NCBI GenBank assembly: GCA_037893245.1
Contig: JBAIAA010000886.1
Span: 62,001-126,000, forward strand
From: Crossaster papposus
Lineage: Eukaryota; Echinodermata; Asteroidea; Velatida; Solasteridae
Direction: 5' to 3'
DNA: 64,000 nucleotides
Below the pieces are notes generated by a model that did not search any database, was not told the origin of the DNA, and was given only the letters and a program-made list of their open reading frames with translations. Every line of letters starts with the position of its first letter. The first letter of the stretch is position 1. Position numbers and translations under genes: made by a program. Positions 21,250 to 32,700 of this stretch are shown here, one piece after another.

Positions 21250-21416
21250 GTGCCAAGATTGCCACGTCCGATCCTGACGGTCTCCTCAGCCAGATCCGTA
21301 ATTGTCTCCACACAACCTCTGACCTCCCTGACATCCCTGACATCCCTGCCCTCAAAGTAGCCAATGATATCCACGACACGGAGGACGATACAAAGAGAAC
21401 GTCGTCCAAATCTTAG
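21250..21416 (+). CDS. DNAJA3: Possible alternative last exon of DNAJA3
   Basis: A TTTACCTAG acceptor followed by a 167-nt frame ending in TAG. It fits exon 9's phase 1 exactly and would replace the final 30 residues by 55, beginning GAKIATSDPDGLL and ending KRTSSKS (498 residues in total). The segment is rich in Asp, Pro and Ser and looks like real coding sequence, with DIPDIP from a short internal repeat. Exon 10 ends in a stop with no donor, so the two exons would be mutually exclusive. An AATAAA follows at 21749. It could instead belong to an unrecognised gene. Confidence 0.55.
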
Positions 21417-21748
21417 CACCGTTATACGTCAGTAGGGAGGGTTATAACATTGGGGACTGCTGGCTGAAATGTTGCAGTCAGTATGTGCTTGGTAAGTAAT
21501 GATGTAATCAGTAAGATGGGAATTTTATATTGGGTTGTGCCTTTCACTGCTGAAACTAAAAAACGTTGTACAATGCACAAATTATAAATGTTTGAGTGCA
21601 CTAGTAAGAATATTTGTATGAGGTCATGAATGGAATGTTCCATTGTAAGAGGCGAGCCAAGTGAAATGGAACATTCCATTTGTCACTAATAGAAATTCTT
21701 CTTTCCATTGCATGAATGTGAAACATTTATTGTTTTATACAACACCTG

Positions 21749-21754
21749 AATAAA
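21749..21754 (+). other. Candidate polyadenylation signal for the alternative DNAJA3 3' end
   Basis: AATAAA about 330 bases after the stop of the candidate alternative last exon. Confidence 0.35.
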
Positions 21755-22103
21755 TCCTCGTCATCCGATTGGTCAAAGCTACTAAACTAAAAGTGTGACC
21801 ATCCAATTGAACTTCCATTTACCGTGGAATAGTACTTCAATTTTTGCCGTGCGGCCGCCCGTGTGTTTGGACGAATATTTCAACCCACCAATCAGATGTC
21901 AGGGATATATTCTGCCATTGTATACAATGAAACGTTCCGTTCCATCTGTCACCAAATAAAAGTATCTTGTCCACTGCACAATTGTGAAACATTTGCTGTT
22001 TTTTACAAGCTTGAGAAAGGATCCTGTAATCGGATTAATAGCTAGTGTTATCATGTAATGGAACTTTTATTTATCATGAAAGAGAAATTGTCTCCCATGA
22101 AGT

Positions 22104-22673
22104 AATTGACCATTTGCGTGTTAAATTTGAATAAATTCTAGTACACTGTCTTGTTCACACAGCTTGGCACAGTTCAACTTTGAATTCTCCAGACCAAAGA
22201 CACTGTTGCTATATCACGTGATTCGGGGCAAGCCTTACGCTAGCAACCCCCGGCTCTAGAATGGTCTGGTGTCTTTGTACCATTCTCACACATTGTAAAC
22301 AATGTATTGGTGCTGAACGTCTCTTACGTAACTATACAAGAGCTTGCCCCGAATCACGTGATATAGCAACAGTGTCTTTAGTCCTAAGAATTTAAAGTTG
22401 AACTGTGCCAAGCTGTGTGTTCCGGCACCACATAACGACCGAGGGGCGAGACACAAAGGAGAACAAAGGAAACAAGAAGCCCCTCGGTCGGCGGTATTAA
22501 TGGAAAAATTCGGTCCTCGATCGACGGTGCAAGCGCAAAGCAATGGGGATTGGGTATAACATAGGAATAAAGGAAAACACAATATCGATCCTCGATCGTT
22601 ATGTGGTTCACGACTACATGAACAAGTCAGTGTACCAGATATTATTCAAATTTAACACGCAAATGGTCAATTG
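22104..22673. mobile_element. Palindromic element family C, copy 3, with nested insertion
   Basis: AATTGACCATTTGCGTG arms and two CACGTG sites. The right arm is split by about 190 bp (22425-22617) of a different repeat. Confidence 0.75.
22425..22617. mobile_element. Repeat family D, copy 1 (nested in family C)
   Basis: Contains GGTCCTCGATCG and AAAGGAAAACACAATATCGA, shared with 24570-24780. It interrupts the C copy within GCTGTGTG / AACAAGTCAG. Confidence 0.6.
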
Positions 22674-22778
22674 TCTTCCGTTTGTTCGCTGGCAAAACCC
22701 AATATAAAATGAACAGATACAACATGCTTGCACATTTGTAATCCATACACCCGTCACAGTTTTGGGTCATGAGGTATG

Positions 22779-22868
22779 TTAACCCTAACTCCCTACACAA
22801 CAAAGGAAGTTGGAGGATTTTGAAGGAATTGTATTGTTTAATAACAATGGTGAGGGAGTTAGGGTTAA
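22779..22868. mobile_element. 90-bp TTAACCCTAA mini-element (family F)
   Basis: TTAACCCTAACTCCCT and AGGGAGTTAGGGTTAA are perfect inverted ends. An inverted, nearly identical copy is at 49788-49877. Confidence 0.75.
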
Positions 22869-22954
22869 AGCATAGAGCAGATCCTAGCTCGGTGGTTGAG
22901 GCAACCTTTCTAAATTCAACGTATACATTTATGATCCCTGTCCTCCAAGTAATA

Positions 22955-23777
22955 CCGTAATTTCCTGCGGTAAAGACGCGGCTTATCTGACTTTCTAGAC
23001 CACAAAAACATCGCCGCGCCTTATCTTTCAGTGCGCCGTATATGATGTCGCTTGAGTTCAAAGTGACGGTCTTTGTGTGAAGAATTCTTTGAACGCCGCA
23101 ATCTTACTCAATAATGCGGTCAACCAATTAGCCCAACTCTCCGGACATTGTGACCGTGTTTCCATTAACAATGCCGCGATGTGTTGATCCCCCTATACGA
23201 CCGTACATGTATGTGATTTAGCACTCGGCAGCGTGCGTAGTCTTGTTTGCAAGACGTTTTTCGCGATGCGGGGCGCCCTCTAACGTACGCCGTAGACCAC
23301 GCGTGAATTACCGCATCGGCGGCCTACGCGCGCTGCATATACCGCGATTAAGATCGTCTCACAACGACTGGAAAAAAGACTAGGGGGTGTCGCAATTAGG
23401 GATACCATGCACGCGATCGCTGCATGTGATGTACATGTGCATGCAGTTTATACTGCAGTGATACATGATATGTATCGGCAAACCTCGTGCGATATTGTGA
23501 CTACTGGTTTGAAGTTTTCATACATTGTTTGCGTGCCAGATAAACTCAAGTACTCAGCAAATTCTTGCTTGAAATAGTGGGATCCTTCCTAGGCAACAAA
23601 ATGACCCCTTTGTGGCGATGTACCTACACCGGGTGGCGCCTGGTGTTCTTCTGGGTGCGTTCAAGCATGCGCCTTATTCGGCAGTGCGCTTTATCTGTTG
23701 ACGTTTGAAATTTTTTTTGGGTGATTTTAGGGACCTGCGCCTTAACCGCCGTGCGGCTTTACCGCAGGAAATTACGG
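22955..23777. mobile_element. TA-flanked TIR element, about 823 bp (pogo/mariner-like)
   Basis: CCGTAATTTCCTGCGGTAAA at the left and its complement at the right, both next to TA. The GC-rich interior has no transposase frame. TA targets indicate the Tc1/mariner/pogo group. Confidence 0.65.
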
Positions 23778-24502
23778 TAGTTATACATGTGTACAATGTA
23801 TTTACTTCAACCCCAACCCTCCTCAATCCTTCAAAATCCTCCTTGCAGTTTTGTAGGATTGAGGAATAATGGCAGCAATTGTCAGTTGATTTTGAAGGAT
23901 TCATTGGTTCGAGCTTGTAGGCCTTGCCCAGCATTCGTTATGTTCAGCCATGCATAATGCAACCCAGCATTATGCTTGATATCATCCGCACTGCCTCTGA
24001 ATGTCATCGGTAATGACTCAACACATAGCAGTGATTAACAGGGGAGTTTGGAGGATTGAGGCAGTGGTCACCCCTTCAATGAACAAATTCCAGAAATAAC
24101 GTTTGATTTTGGAGGGTTGAGGATGAATCCAATATTTACAGAGTGGCAATTGGAGGATTTTGCAGAATTGAGGATGTTCTTAGGGTTAAGGTGGTCTTGT
24201 ATTTTTCAGACATTCATTTGTTTTTTAGGAATTGTACTTTTATTTATCATATATACAAAAATGACATGTACACTCATTGAAAGTATTCAATTTACCGTAA
24301 CATTTTTATTTATTCTTGAAACAAAAATTGTTATCAGGAAAAACACAAAGAAAGCTCATTTACAGTGACTGGGATGTCAAATTAGTAAAGTTAAAGCAAG
24401 CGATAGAATCAGTAAAACGCTGCTATACTGAACACCGCTATACCGAACACCATCTTTAGCTAAAGTTAAAGCAAGCTATAGATTAAATCTTGTTAGGGTT
24501 TA

Positions 24503-25135
24503 CAGTGGAACGCCGCTATACCAAACACCGCTATACTGAACCTTCAGCTATACCGAACACCATCTTTGGCTCCTGATTTTTGTGTTCTTGTATCGTATTA
24601 CGATCGAGGATCGAAACACAAAAGAGAACAAAGGGAACAAAGGATCCTCGAAGGACGGTTTGCTTGTCCGAAATCGGTCCTCGATCGTTGGGGCAAGCGC
24701 TAGGTAATGGGGTTAGGGTATAGTAAAGGAACAAAGGAAAACACAATATCGATCCTCGGTCATTATGTGGTTCACGACTGTGTGTACAAACATACAAAAT
24801 ATTGTTGTTGACAAATGTCAACAGATTTTTAGAAATTCACTGGGTATATCAAACACTATTTAGACCGTGTTGTATTCTCGAACATCAAACGACCGGTGCT
24901 TTATGTTAAAGATTGACGGGTGTTTATTATCTCCCCAATGAATAGAGGGGAAAAACTAACCGTTGCTTTAGAATTCGTTGTGATGGATAAGAATTTGGTG
25001 TGATAAATAAAAGATGGTGCATATGAAGTAGGCAACAAGAAGGCACTAAAATAACGGATGGATCAGCAGCTGAAAATTGCTATGTCGAACAAAATATGTG
25101 GTCTCTGTGATGTTTGTTATAGCAGTGTTTCACTG
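24503..25135. mobile_element. TA-flanked pogo-like element with nested family D repeat
   Basis: CAGTGGAACGCCGCTATACC at the left and TATAGCAGTGTTTCACTG at the right, with TA on both sides. A second family D copy occupies about 24570-24780. The segment just left (24418-24460) has related CTATACCGAACACC repeats. Confidence 0.55.
24570..24780. mobile_element. Repeat family D, copy 2
   Basis: Shares GGTCCTCGATCG and AAGGAAAACACAATATCGAT with 22425-22617. Confidence 0.6.
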
Positions 25136-25522
25136 TATAAAGACGTAAGATATAAAACAAATTGAATTTGTGTTTTTGTATGTACATTGTACATGTTTGT
25201 ACAAATGTGTCAGGCAAGCAGAAGCATGAATGAAAATTTCTTGGCGTACATAAACAAACCTGTAACAAATTAATGAAATTGTGAACAAAAAATAAACTCC
25301 TTAAAATGCTATGAAAATAAGTTTTAGGAAGGCATTATCTTTACTTTTGCTATTTTGGCAAATATATGTGGAGAAATAAATAACACTACCGATGGATTTC
25401 TATGAATAAGAGTTAATTTTCTGTGGTCAATATTTAATGCATGTAAAATGTAATGTACGACTCCTGCCAAAGTTGACTGAAATAAATGCTTTTTGAATAT
25501 TTCCCTATCTTAAAAATAAATG

Positions 25523-25833
25523 TTAAAGGTAGGATACACCATTTGCAGATATCGAAAAATTTTACTACCAAATTATTAAGAAATATCTTACCGAATTATT
25601 AAGAAATACCTTACTTATTGTAAATACTTATCTTACTTATTGTAAACTTATTGTAAAAAGATTGCGCAAGATATCCTTGCAAGATATTGCCGTTTTTCAG
25701 GGCTTTCCTCAGCATCCCTGATTGTAAAACTTCGGACAGGTCAGTTAAACGATATTTACTATAAAATACAACGCCCCAAATCTACCCATTCATGATAATT
25801 CAAGCAATAATCAATGGTGTATTTTACCTTTAA
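25523..25833 (-). mobile_element. TTAA MITE family B, copy 3
   Basis: Starts TTAAAGGTAGGATACACCAT and ends TTTTACCTTTAA, with an internal deletion relative to full copies. The rest of 21755-27158 shows only repeats and unassigned AT-rich DNA. Confidence 0.78.
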
Positions 25834-26623
25834 ACAAAATATCAATTCTTTCTTTCGAAGAAGCACTATAAAATTAATGTAAACGCAGATATTACAAATT
25901 TACCCACAATTCTCAATTTCCCCACCTGATTCATGGTCTATATTCACGGATGTCAGTTTTGTTCTAAGTTTGTCGTGCAGTGTCGTAATTCCAATATGGG
26001 CTGGGGTAAAATTGTTAATTTCTAAGCACTCTCGTTTCCAACATAAAGGTTGAATACTTGTATCTGCTAATTCCTGCAAGTGTTATGCTTAACAATAATT
26101 TGGATAATCATTCGTCATAATTTACGTTCATCTGCATACATTTTGCATATCCAGAAAACAAATTGCCTGACAGTCATGTCATCGGTACCACCAGCACTCC
26201 ATTATGTGTATGTTAATGACATCGTCACTGTCATTGAAGATATTGCAAACCAAATTGTTTTTAAGGAACTCAGAAATGTTTAAATAGTTTGCTAATCTAA
26301 AAACAAAACTTGTGGTTGTCAACACAGCAGTTCACTACATCATAAATTCTGAGCCCCCTATTTTTCCGTTATTGCATTCTACAAACATTTCTTTCAATTC
26401 CGATAACATCATGAAAATATCTTTCAAAAAGTTACTCATGTCAAGCAGCATTTACAACAGCCAAGCTTTTAAAAAAGTACACTTGTATTTTTGAAGCTTT
26501 AATTTATGAAAAATTACAATGAATACAAATAGTTGTAACATAAATATAAAACAGTTGGATATACATGTATATGTATAAATATTTACATGTCCCTGCAGGA
26601 CTACCTATGGTTTGTATAAACTG

Positions 26624-26866
26624 TTAACCAGTTTGCGCCGAGATTCTTTTGACATTGACCGAGCCGAGGCGCGGGATTGTTTTTTCACGAACCTTGAGAC
26701 AGTTCAGGCCAGCATCTGTGGGAAGCACACCTCGATATTACCGGACTCGCTCTCTGCGAGCTGGTCGCTGACCGATACTTGTGACGTGTTTATTCGTCAT
26801 CCGTTTTGAATTGCGGAAAAACTTAGCGTGTACACGTATACACATCCTCCGACGTGAACTGGTTAA
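26624..26866 (-). mobile_element. TTAA MITE family A, copy 7
   Basis: TTAACCAGTTTGCGCCG and GACGTGAACTGGTTAA ends; a diverged copy downstream of the protocadherin. Confidence 0.8.
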
Positions 26867-27158
26867 TGGTTGATGTCTAATATCAGGCACTTTGGCTATT
26901 TCAGAAATTGAAAGGCAACTCCCATTGTTTTAGTAAGTTTCCAGAAGACAATTCTCAATCTTGCACTATTTAGCACCTACATGCTACACAAGTCAAGGCA
27001 CAAGACCAGATCCTACGGCTCCCACACGGTAACATTTCACAAAAAGCTAGTCTTGCATTAATCTCAACAGTATATCTCGGCACGAGACTACTGCAAATCT
27101 TGGCACCAGACTACTGCTAATCTTGGTACCAGACTGTTTTGGAGCAGTGTTTCAACTC

Positions 27159-27907
27159 TCATAGACTTGTCTGTATGCTCTGTTGAGGATAGTAACCTGT
27201 AGTCACTCCTGTCTGGTACCCAGGATCAGCATCGGCAGCATTTGACTGAGGTTCATAGTGATCATACACTGCTCCGTTATTATGCCCCACTACACTTGGA
27301 TAAACTGGATCACTGACGCCACAGAGCTTTTTGAAATCCTCGTAGGAATTACCATTGTAAGCAGCAGTTCTTGGATCGTTGATTTCCATGGGATCTTCCG
27401 TAATGGGTGATAGCATCAACGGTGTGTTACTGTTCTGGTAATGTTTATTGCCCGCGTGGTCCTGAGGAGGTGTGATGCTATGCGAGTTATTTGCTCGTTG
27501 TTTTCCCGATGTCCCTCTTGCTGCTGGTGACCCATAATTTCCGCTGTGATGACCATCGGTCGCTGGAGAATAGCTATTTCTGGAATGATTTCTAACAGCT
27601 GCATTGCCATGGTTGTCATTAGATCCTCTTCCGACGTTGCTAGGAGATGTCTTGTCGTTGCGAGACTTGGTCAAGGAGCTGCCACTAGGCGATTGGACGT
27701 CGGCGTTGTAACCTCCCGATCTGTCAGCGTGTAAGCTGATTGGCTTATGAATAGGCTGCTGGGGGATGATGCTCGCAGAGGCAGAGCCAGAGCGCTGTCT
27801 GGGAGGGTGCTCCTGACGATTCCAGCACTGATCTGAATGGCCGAGTGTGGCGCATTCTGGGGTGCAGTGGGGACTGGCCATGTAGTGATCCCTGGATGCG
27901 GCTGGTC
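27159..27907 (-). CDS. Protocadherin exon 3 (cytoplasmic tail and stop)
   Basis: Residues 1014-1262. The minus-strand acceptor is CAACCCAG. It opens with RDHYMASPHC and ECATLGHSDQCW, the second conserved delta-protocadherin tail motif, followed by a long Ser/Asn/His/Gly-rich low-complexity tail ending QQSIQTSL. Confidence 0.88.
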
Positions 27908-30900
27908 CTGGGTTGATCAAAAACAAGATAATATATTAATGTTAGACCAATGGGCAGCGATACGGAAGGGGGAGGGGGGGGGGGGGGGGGGTGGCAATGG
28001 CTCTCCTACCCACTTTTTCCATTTGGAGGATATAGCCCCCCCCCCCCCCACTTTTGGTTAGACCCTTAACATCTAAATTATACAGGCATGCAACTTGTCC
28101 TAAAATCAGCTGTGTGCACATCCATTAACCCTAACAGTCCTCAATCCTTCACCAGTTGGAGGATTGAGGACTGTTAGGGTTAATCCTGTATCTGAGGATT
28201 AACCCTAAGCTTACACTGAATAAGCTTAACACTGAAAGCACAAAATGGTGTCAGCAGCACATAATTTCATGACATGTAGCATCCTAAAAATAGACACAGA
28301 TGAGCGATTTCCATTGCAACTCACGGTCCAAGACCTGTGCAAGCAAGCAGTCGGTGTTAAAAGTGGCCACATTAAAACCTTATACATGTGTATGCCAATG
28401 TGTACTTCTATTCAAACTGTAACGGTCCAAAATCCTCCAATTTCAATATAAATTTGCACGTACGCTAGGCAGTTGGGGTTTAGCCTTGTCGAGTTTGTCA
28501 CAAAACACTCAGTTTATGACTTTTTAAATTCTCAGTGACTCAATAAGTCATGGACTCATCAGTCTCTGGGCTTTTTGGGGGGGTTCGGCAGAAAACAATT
28601 GTCGGCTTCTGTTTGTGGTTTAGGTCTGTATACCTTGACAATTGAGTCCTGAGAGCCTTGGGCAGGATGCTGAGCGCGGTGTTCCTCGGACGTATTTTTG
28701 ATTTGGGAAGACATCCTGTGTGGAATCCTGCTCATCATGGTCTCCCTGTCCACTGTCGTAGCTGCTCCGGGAGTTATCGTCAATGGCGTCTGTCTCTATC
28801 CGCAGAATGGTCAGGAGCCTCTGAACCTGAGAAACAAAAATAAGAAGGGTGAAGGTCGTAAGTCTAGATCCCTGTGGGCAAGGTTTGTCAACACAAGGAT
28901 GATAATTGCTGGGGCCTGATCTTTTGGATGCAAGCTAGAATTGGCTGTTATTGACCATCTAGCCAGAATATATGTTGTAGTTGACCGTTACACCAGCAAT
29001 CTCCAGCTCATACATAGCAAATAGTCTGTTGTACTTGTGCTATCATCGCTATATTATAAAGCAAAGGGTGCGCATGAGTTTGTCCCTCGCCCACAAAGCT
29101 GGTGACTCGCCCGCAATACCGCATATTTGTTGACTTGTTTGCAAAGCTGGCATTGGTTGGCAAAATTGCCTTCACTGTGTTGATGATATTTCATCTTTAT
29201 TCTGCATATGACCAATAAGAAGTTACCTCAAAATACTACAAAATATACCTCAGCATCCATATCTGGTGTCCTTCTAGCCGAGGTGTCGGACATGACATCA
29301 GAGGTACTGCCAAAGGTTGTCATCTGATGGTTGCCTAGTCTGGAATCCAGCGTCCCATTGGCATTAACTGCTTGAGCCCGCCACTTCATAATGTTCTTGG
29401 ATTGGACGGAGCCGAGAGATGTTGTGACTGACAGATGTGATGAATCTGTCGATAGTTTTCGCTGGGGAGTCATATTGTGAGCCTCAGTGAAGTAATCGGT
29501 ACTGGCATGGCTTTCACTGCTAGGCAAGTCGGGAGGAATAGTGTAGACCTGCTTGGGTTTTGCCTTGGAGCGACACTTGAATCGTACAAGGAGAAAGACA
29601 AGGACAAGAAGGATGAACACTGAGCCAAGAACAAGGGCAGTAATGACAGGCCAGGAGGATAGAAGATCTTCTTGCTGACCATCCTGATCACCGTAATCCT
29701 TGTCTTCAAGACCAAAATCAGCAGCAGTTAAGTTGAATCTTTCGAAGAACACCTTAGCTGGGAGAGAGGTATTGAAATCCAAATCTGTAATGACTATAAT
29801 AAGCTCTAAAGGAGTGGTCTGCATCGGAGTCCCTCCATCTGAGATCTGAACGGTCACCTCATGAATGCCTTCCCAGGAGCTAGCGATTGTTTGGGCTGTC
29901 AGCAGCTGACCAGCAGTATTGATGCCAAAGATGCCACGCTTGTCACCGGAGCTGATGCTGTAGGAGAGCTGGGCATTTAAACCATGGTCTTGATCAGAAG
30001 CTTCGATGGAGACTACCAGGAAGCCAGCCTTTGCCGACTGAGGGATGAAAAAAGTATCGTTGCCCGTGTTTGGGGAGATGACTTCTGGAGCATTGTCGTT
30101 CTTATCCCTGATAGTGATGCTAACCAACACCTCCGATGTCTGTGATGTAATGCCGTGATCTGCTACGGTCACAGTAAACTGGAATTCCTTGTGTTCTTCA
30201 AAATCGATGACTCGAGTAGTAAGGATCTTTCCAGTTTGTGCAACGATATGGAAGAATTCACTCGCTCCATTGGAATCGGCTTCTATGATAGCATAAGTCA
30301 GCTGTGCATTTAGTCCAGCATCGTCATCGGTTGCTTTCGTGACGCCGACAACTGAATTTGCGATTTGATTTTCGGGGATGGTAAATTGATAGCCTGGTTC
30401 GTTGAAGACAGGTTGGTGGTCGTTTTGGTCTTGGACATTAACAATGACAGTAGCATTACCACAGAGAGTGGGAACTCCTTGATCACAAGCGCTGAGTAAG
30501 AGGCTGATTGAGGACTGGACCTCACGATCTAGGACAACCTCGGCAGTTATCACTCCAGTAGAAGCATCGATGGAAAACTTGTCTCTTTGTGTCCACAGTT
30601 GATAAGTGATTTCACTGTTTATTCCTTCATCTGGATCACTGGCTGACAGAGTCTTAACAGGTGAAGAAAGACCATTGTTCTCATCAATATCAGCATAGTA
30701 GATCTGTGTCGCAAAGTAAGGAGGGTTGTCATTGATGTCGTCTACAATGATCACAAGATGGTCGATGGTGGTCTTGGGTGGTGATCCCCGATCCATTGCC
30801 TGGATGGATATGTTGTACACACCCACTGCTTCCCTGTCCAAGGTCCGGAGAGTGCTCAGGAAGTACTGTCCATCGCTGACCTCTTCAAGACCAAAGTCAG

Positions 30901-32095
30901 AGAGAGTGTTTGATAAAGATATACGGACCATCCCACTGCTGCCACTATCTGGATCAGATGCCTTGACGAATGCAACAAGTGTGCCAGTTGAGATGTCTTC
31001 TGAGAGATGCACCCAACCGTTGTGTGCAGCTTCTAAAGTGGTTACTGTCAGTGACGGGTAGTTATCGTTGACGTCGATGATGTTGATGGTCACAGTTGTG
31101 TAATCATGCTCTGGATTGGCCACTCTGTTTGCAGCTCCTATGACAAGTTGGAAGCTCTGTTGCTGCTCGTAATCCAGGAGTCCTTTGATGCTGATCTTCC
31201 CTGTGACGTCATCAATCTGGAGTGCCTGCTTGGCGGTTTGGGTCACACTGCTACTGAATGAGTACTCAATCTGTCCGTTAGTGCCCCAGTCAGGGTCCAT
31301 GGCTTCCACTTGAAGGATCTCAGTGCCAATAGCAGTATTCTCCTCGATGCTGATGATGTAGCTTGAACGCTGGAACCGTGGAGCATTGTCATTAGAGTCT
31401 GTGACAGTCACGTTGAGGATGACAGAGCCTGTCATGGGAGGGTCACCTCCATCGTGTGCCAAAAGGGTCAGCAAATACCTACTGCGGGTCTCGCGATCCA
31501 ACTCTGCAATCACTTCTAGTTGCAATGACACAATGTTGTCGTCAAAACGCTGGACAAAGAGCCCAAACTTACCATCGTAATCGGTCAAAAGGGAATACTC
31601 TTGAACAGAGTTATCACCGACATCTTGATCTTCAGCAGGTTCCAATGGGATTCTTGTCCCAGGGACAATAGTCTCGGAAACCTGCAGAGGCAAGACGGCT
31701 TCGCTGAATGTCGGCGGATGATCATTCACGTCCTCAATAACCACATGGATTCTAATGAAGCGATACTCCGACTGTGGCATCACCAAAACCTCCAACTCGT
31801 ACTGACATGCCGCGTCGCTGTTCAGAGCACAAATGACTTCTCTGTCAATCTTCTCAATGGTTGAAATATCCCCAGTCAGTCCATCGAGATGAAAATACGT
31901 TAGGGTCTCCAGAGCAGTATTGAGAAACTGAAAACGTGTATCCTGAGTTTTCTCGAAGTTGAGGTCCGTAGCTAAGTTGCCCACCATGTAAGGTTCTTGT
32001 TCCTCCAGTATGGTATAGGTTATCTCCTGTGTCCAGGCTATCTTGAGAAGACTGCATGTTAAACTGATGCACAGTATGCATGCTGTCAGAGCCAT
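27159..32095 (-). CDS. Delta-type protocadherin (3 coding exons)
   Basis: Read on the minus strand, exons are 32095-29249, 28826-28634 and 27907-27159, joining to 3789 nt (1262 residues). Exon 1 encodes a signal peptide (residues 1-22), seven cadherin repeats whose calcium linkers are DVNDHPP (122), DSNDNAP (233), DVNDNYP (341), DINDNPP (453), DQNDHQP (556) and DKNDNAP (664) plus a degenerate last one, and a transmembrane helix at about 814-838. The cytoplasmic tail holds SSYDSGQGDHDE (exon 2) and ECATLGHSDQCW (exon 3), which resemble conserved motifs of vertebrate delta protocadherins. Seven repeats is the delta-1 number (PCDH1/7/9/11); delta-2 members have six. It should act as a calcium-dependent cell-adhesion and signalling protein at the cell surface. 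Exact orthology is uncertain. Confidence 0.93.
27969..28050. repeat. Facing poly(G) and poly(C) tracts (protocadherin intron 2)
   Basis: A run of G with one A near 27969-27991 and a run of C at about 28037-28050, able to pair with each other. Exact lengths may be unreliable. Confidence 0.75.
28125..28183. mobile_element. 59-bp TTAACCCTAA hairpin (family F, protocadherin intron 2)
   Basis: A perfect 24-bp inverted repeat beginning TTAACCCTAACAGTCC encloses an 11-base loop. TTAA lies at both ends. Confidence 0.75.
28634..28826 (-). CDS. Protocadherin exon 2 (cytoplasmic)
   Basis: Residues 950-1013. The minus-strand acceptor is TTTCTCAG and the donor GTATAC. It encodes RIETDAIDDNSRSSYDSGQG, resembling the delta-protocadherin SYDSGKGDSD motif. 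The phase fits exons 1 and 3. Confidence 0.87.
29249..32095 (-). CDS. Protocadherin exon 1 (signal peptide, seven EC repeats, transmembrane helix)
   Basis: One 2847-nt exon, typical of protocadherins, encoding residues 1-949. The open frame runs on to 29228, but a GTATAT donor after GATGCTGAG and continuity with exon 2 place the coding end at 29249. DRE or DYE/DFE motifs occur in repeats 1-6; repeat 7 lacks one. Confidence 0.93.
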
Positions 32096-32174
32096 TGTTT
32101 AAAGATACTCGGTCATCTGCTGCGAACAACGATGAAAGCCAGTCCAGTATTCAGTTATCAGTGCGTCAACTAAT
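32096..32174 (-). other. Protocadherin 5' UTR segment with upstream 3' splice site
   Basis: On the minus strand a long pyrimidine tract (rich in T with a few C, about 32178-32205) ends in TTAACAG just before 32174, a strong acceptor 79 bases upstream of the ATG. The 5' UTR is therefore probably spliced, with a non-coding first exon further right. One candidate donor, AAG followed by GTAGGAA, is at 40381-40390 on the minus strand. Confidence 0.55.
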
Positions 32175-32629
32175 CTGTTAATGAAAAACAAAAACAAAAA
32201 GCAAATGTTAAATCACAAAGGATAAAAAACACATGTAGTTTTATACGAAAAAACAGTCCTCATATATTTCTCGATCAATTTTTCATCGGGAAATGTAGCT
32301 CCTTTTTCTTAAAAGGATTCTGAAATCAAGAACATTTAAATTGTTAAAGTTGCAGCTCCGGAGTTAGTTTATCATCACAAAATTACCACACACAACTATA
32401 AATATGCAAATTCAATGTCGGACATCCACATGAAAAAATGCAGGGCTTACTTTTCTAATCACAAATACAGCCAATTACTCACCAAGCTGATTAAGGTAAC
32501 AAATCAATACAATCAATGAACTACCTATGTAATTATAGTCAGGTGAGGTATCCTGACTCCAAATAGCTTTCTCAAGCATTACAGCCCTCTTTATTCTTTT
32601 TTAATTCAGTGTCACAACTAAAAAAAGTG

Positions 32630-32700
32630 CATTGAGTGTCCTTTTAGACGGATTTGGCACTATATAAGTATTCTTTTGTTATTATTATTATTAAAAAATT
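32630..32700 (+). mobile_element. Retroelement tail remnant
   Basis: TTTGGCACTATATAAGTATT followed by ATT repeats, resembling the 3' ends of CR1/L2-type LINEs and their SINEs. Confidence 0.35.

Noticed and set aside
29228..29248. Protocadherin ending at the stop just after VYFVVF
   Set aside because: A GTATAT donor at 29248 and the in-phase exons carrying conserved delta-protocadherin tail motifs show the frame continues by splicing; an unspliced short isoform remains possible.
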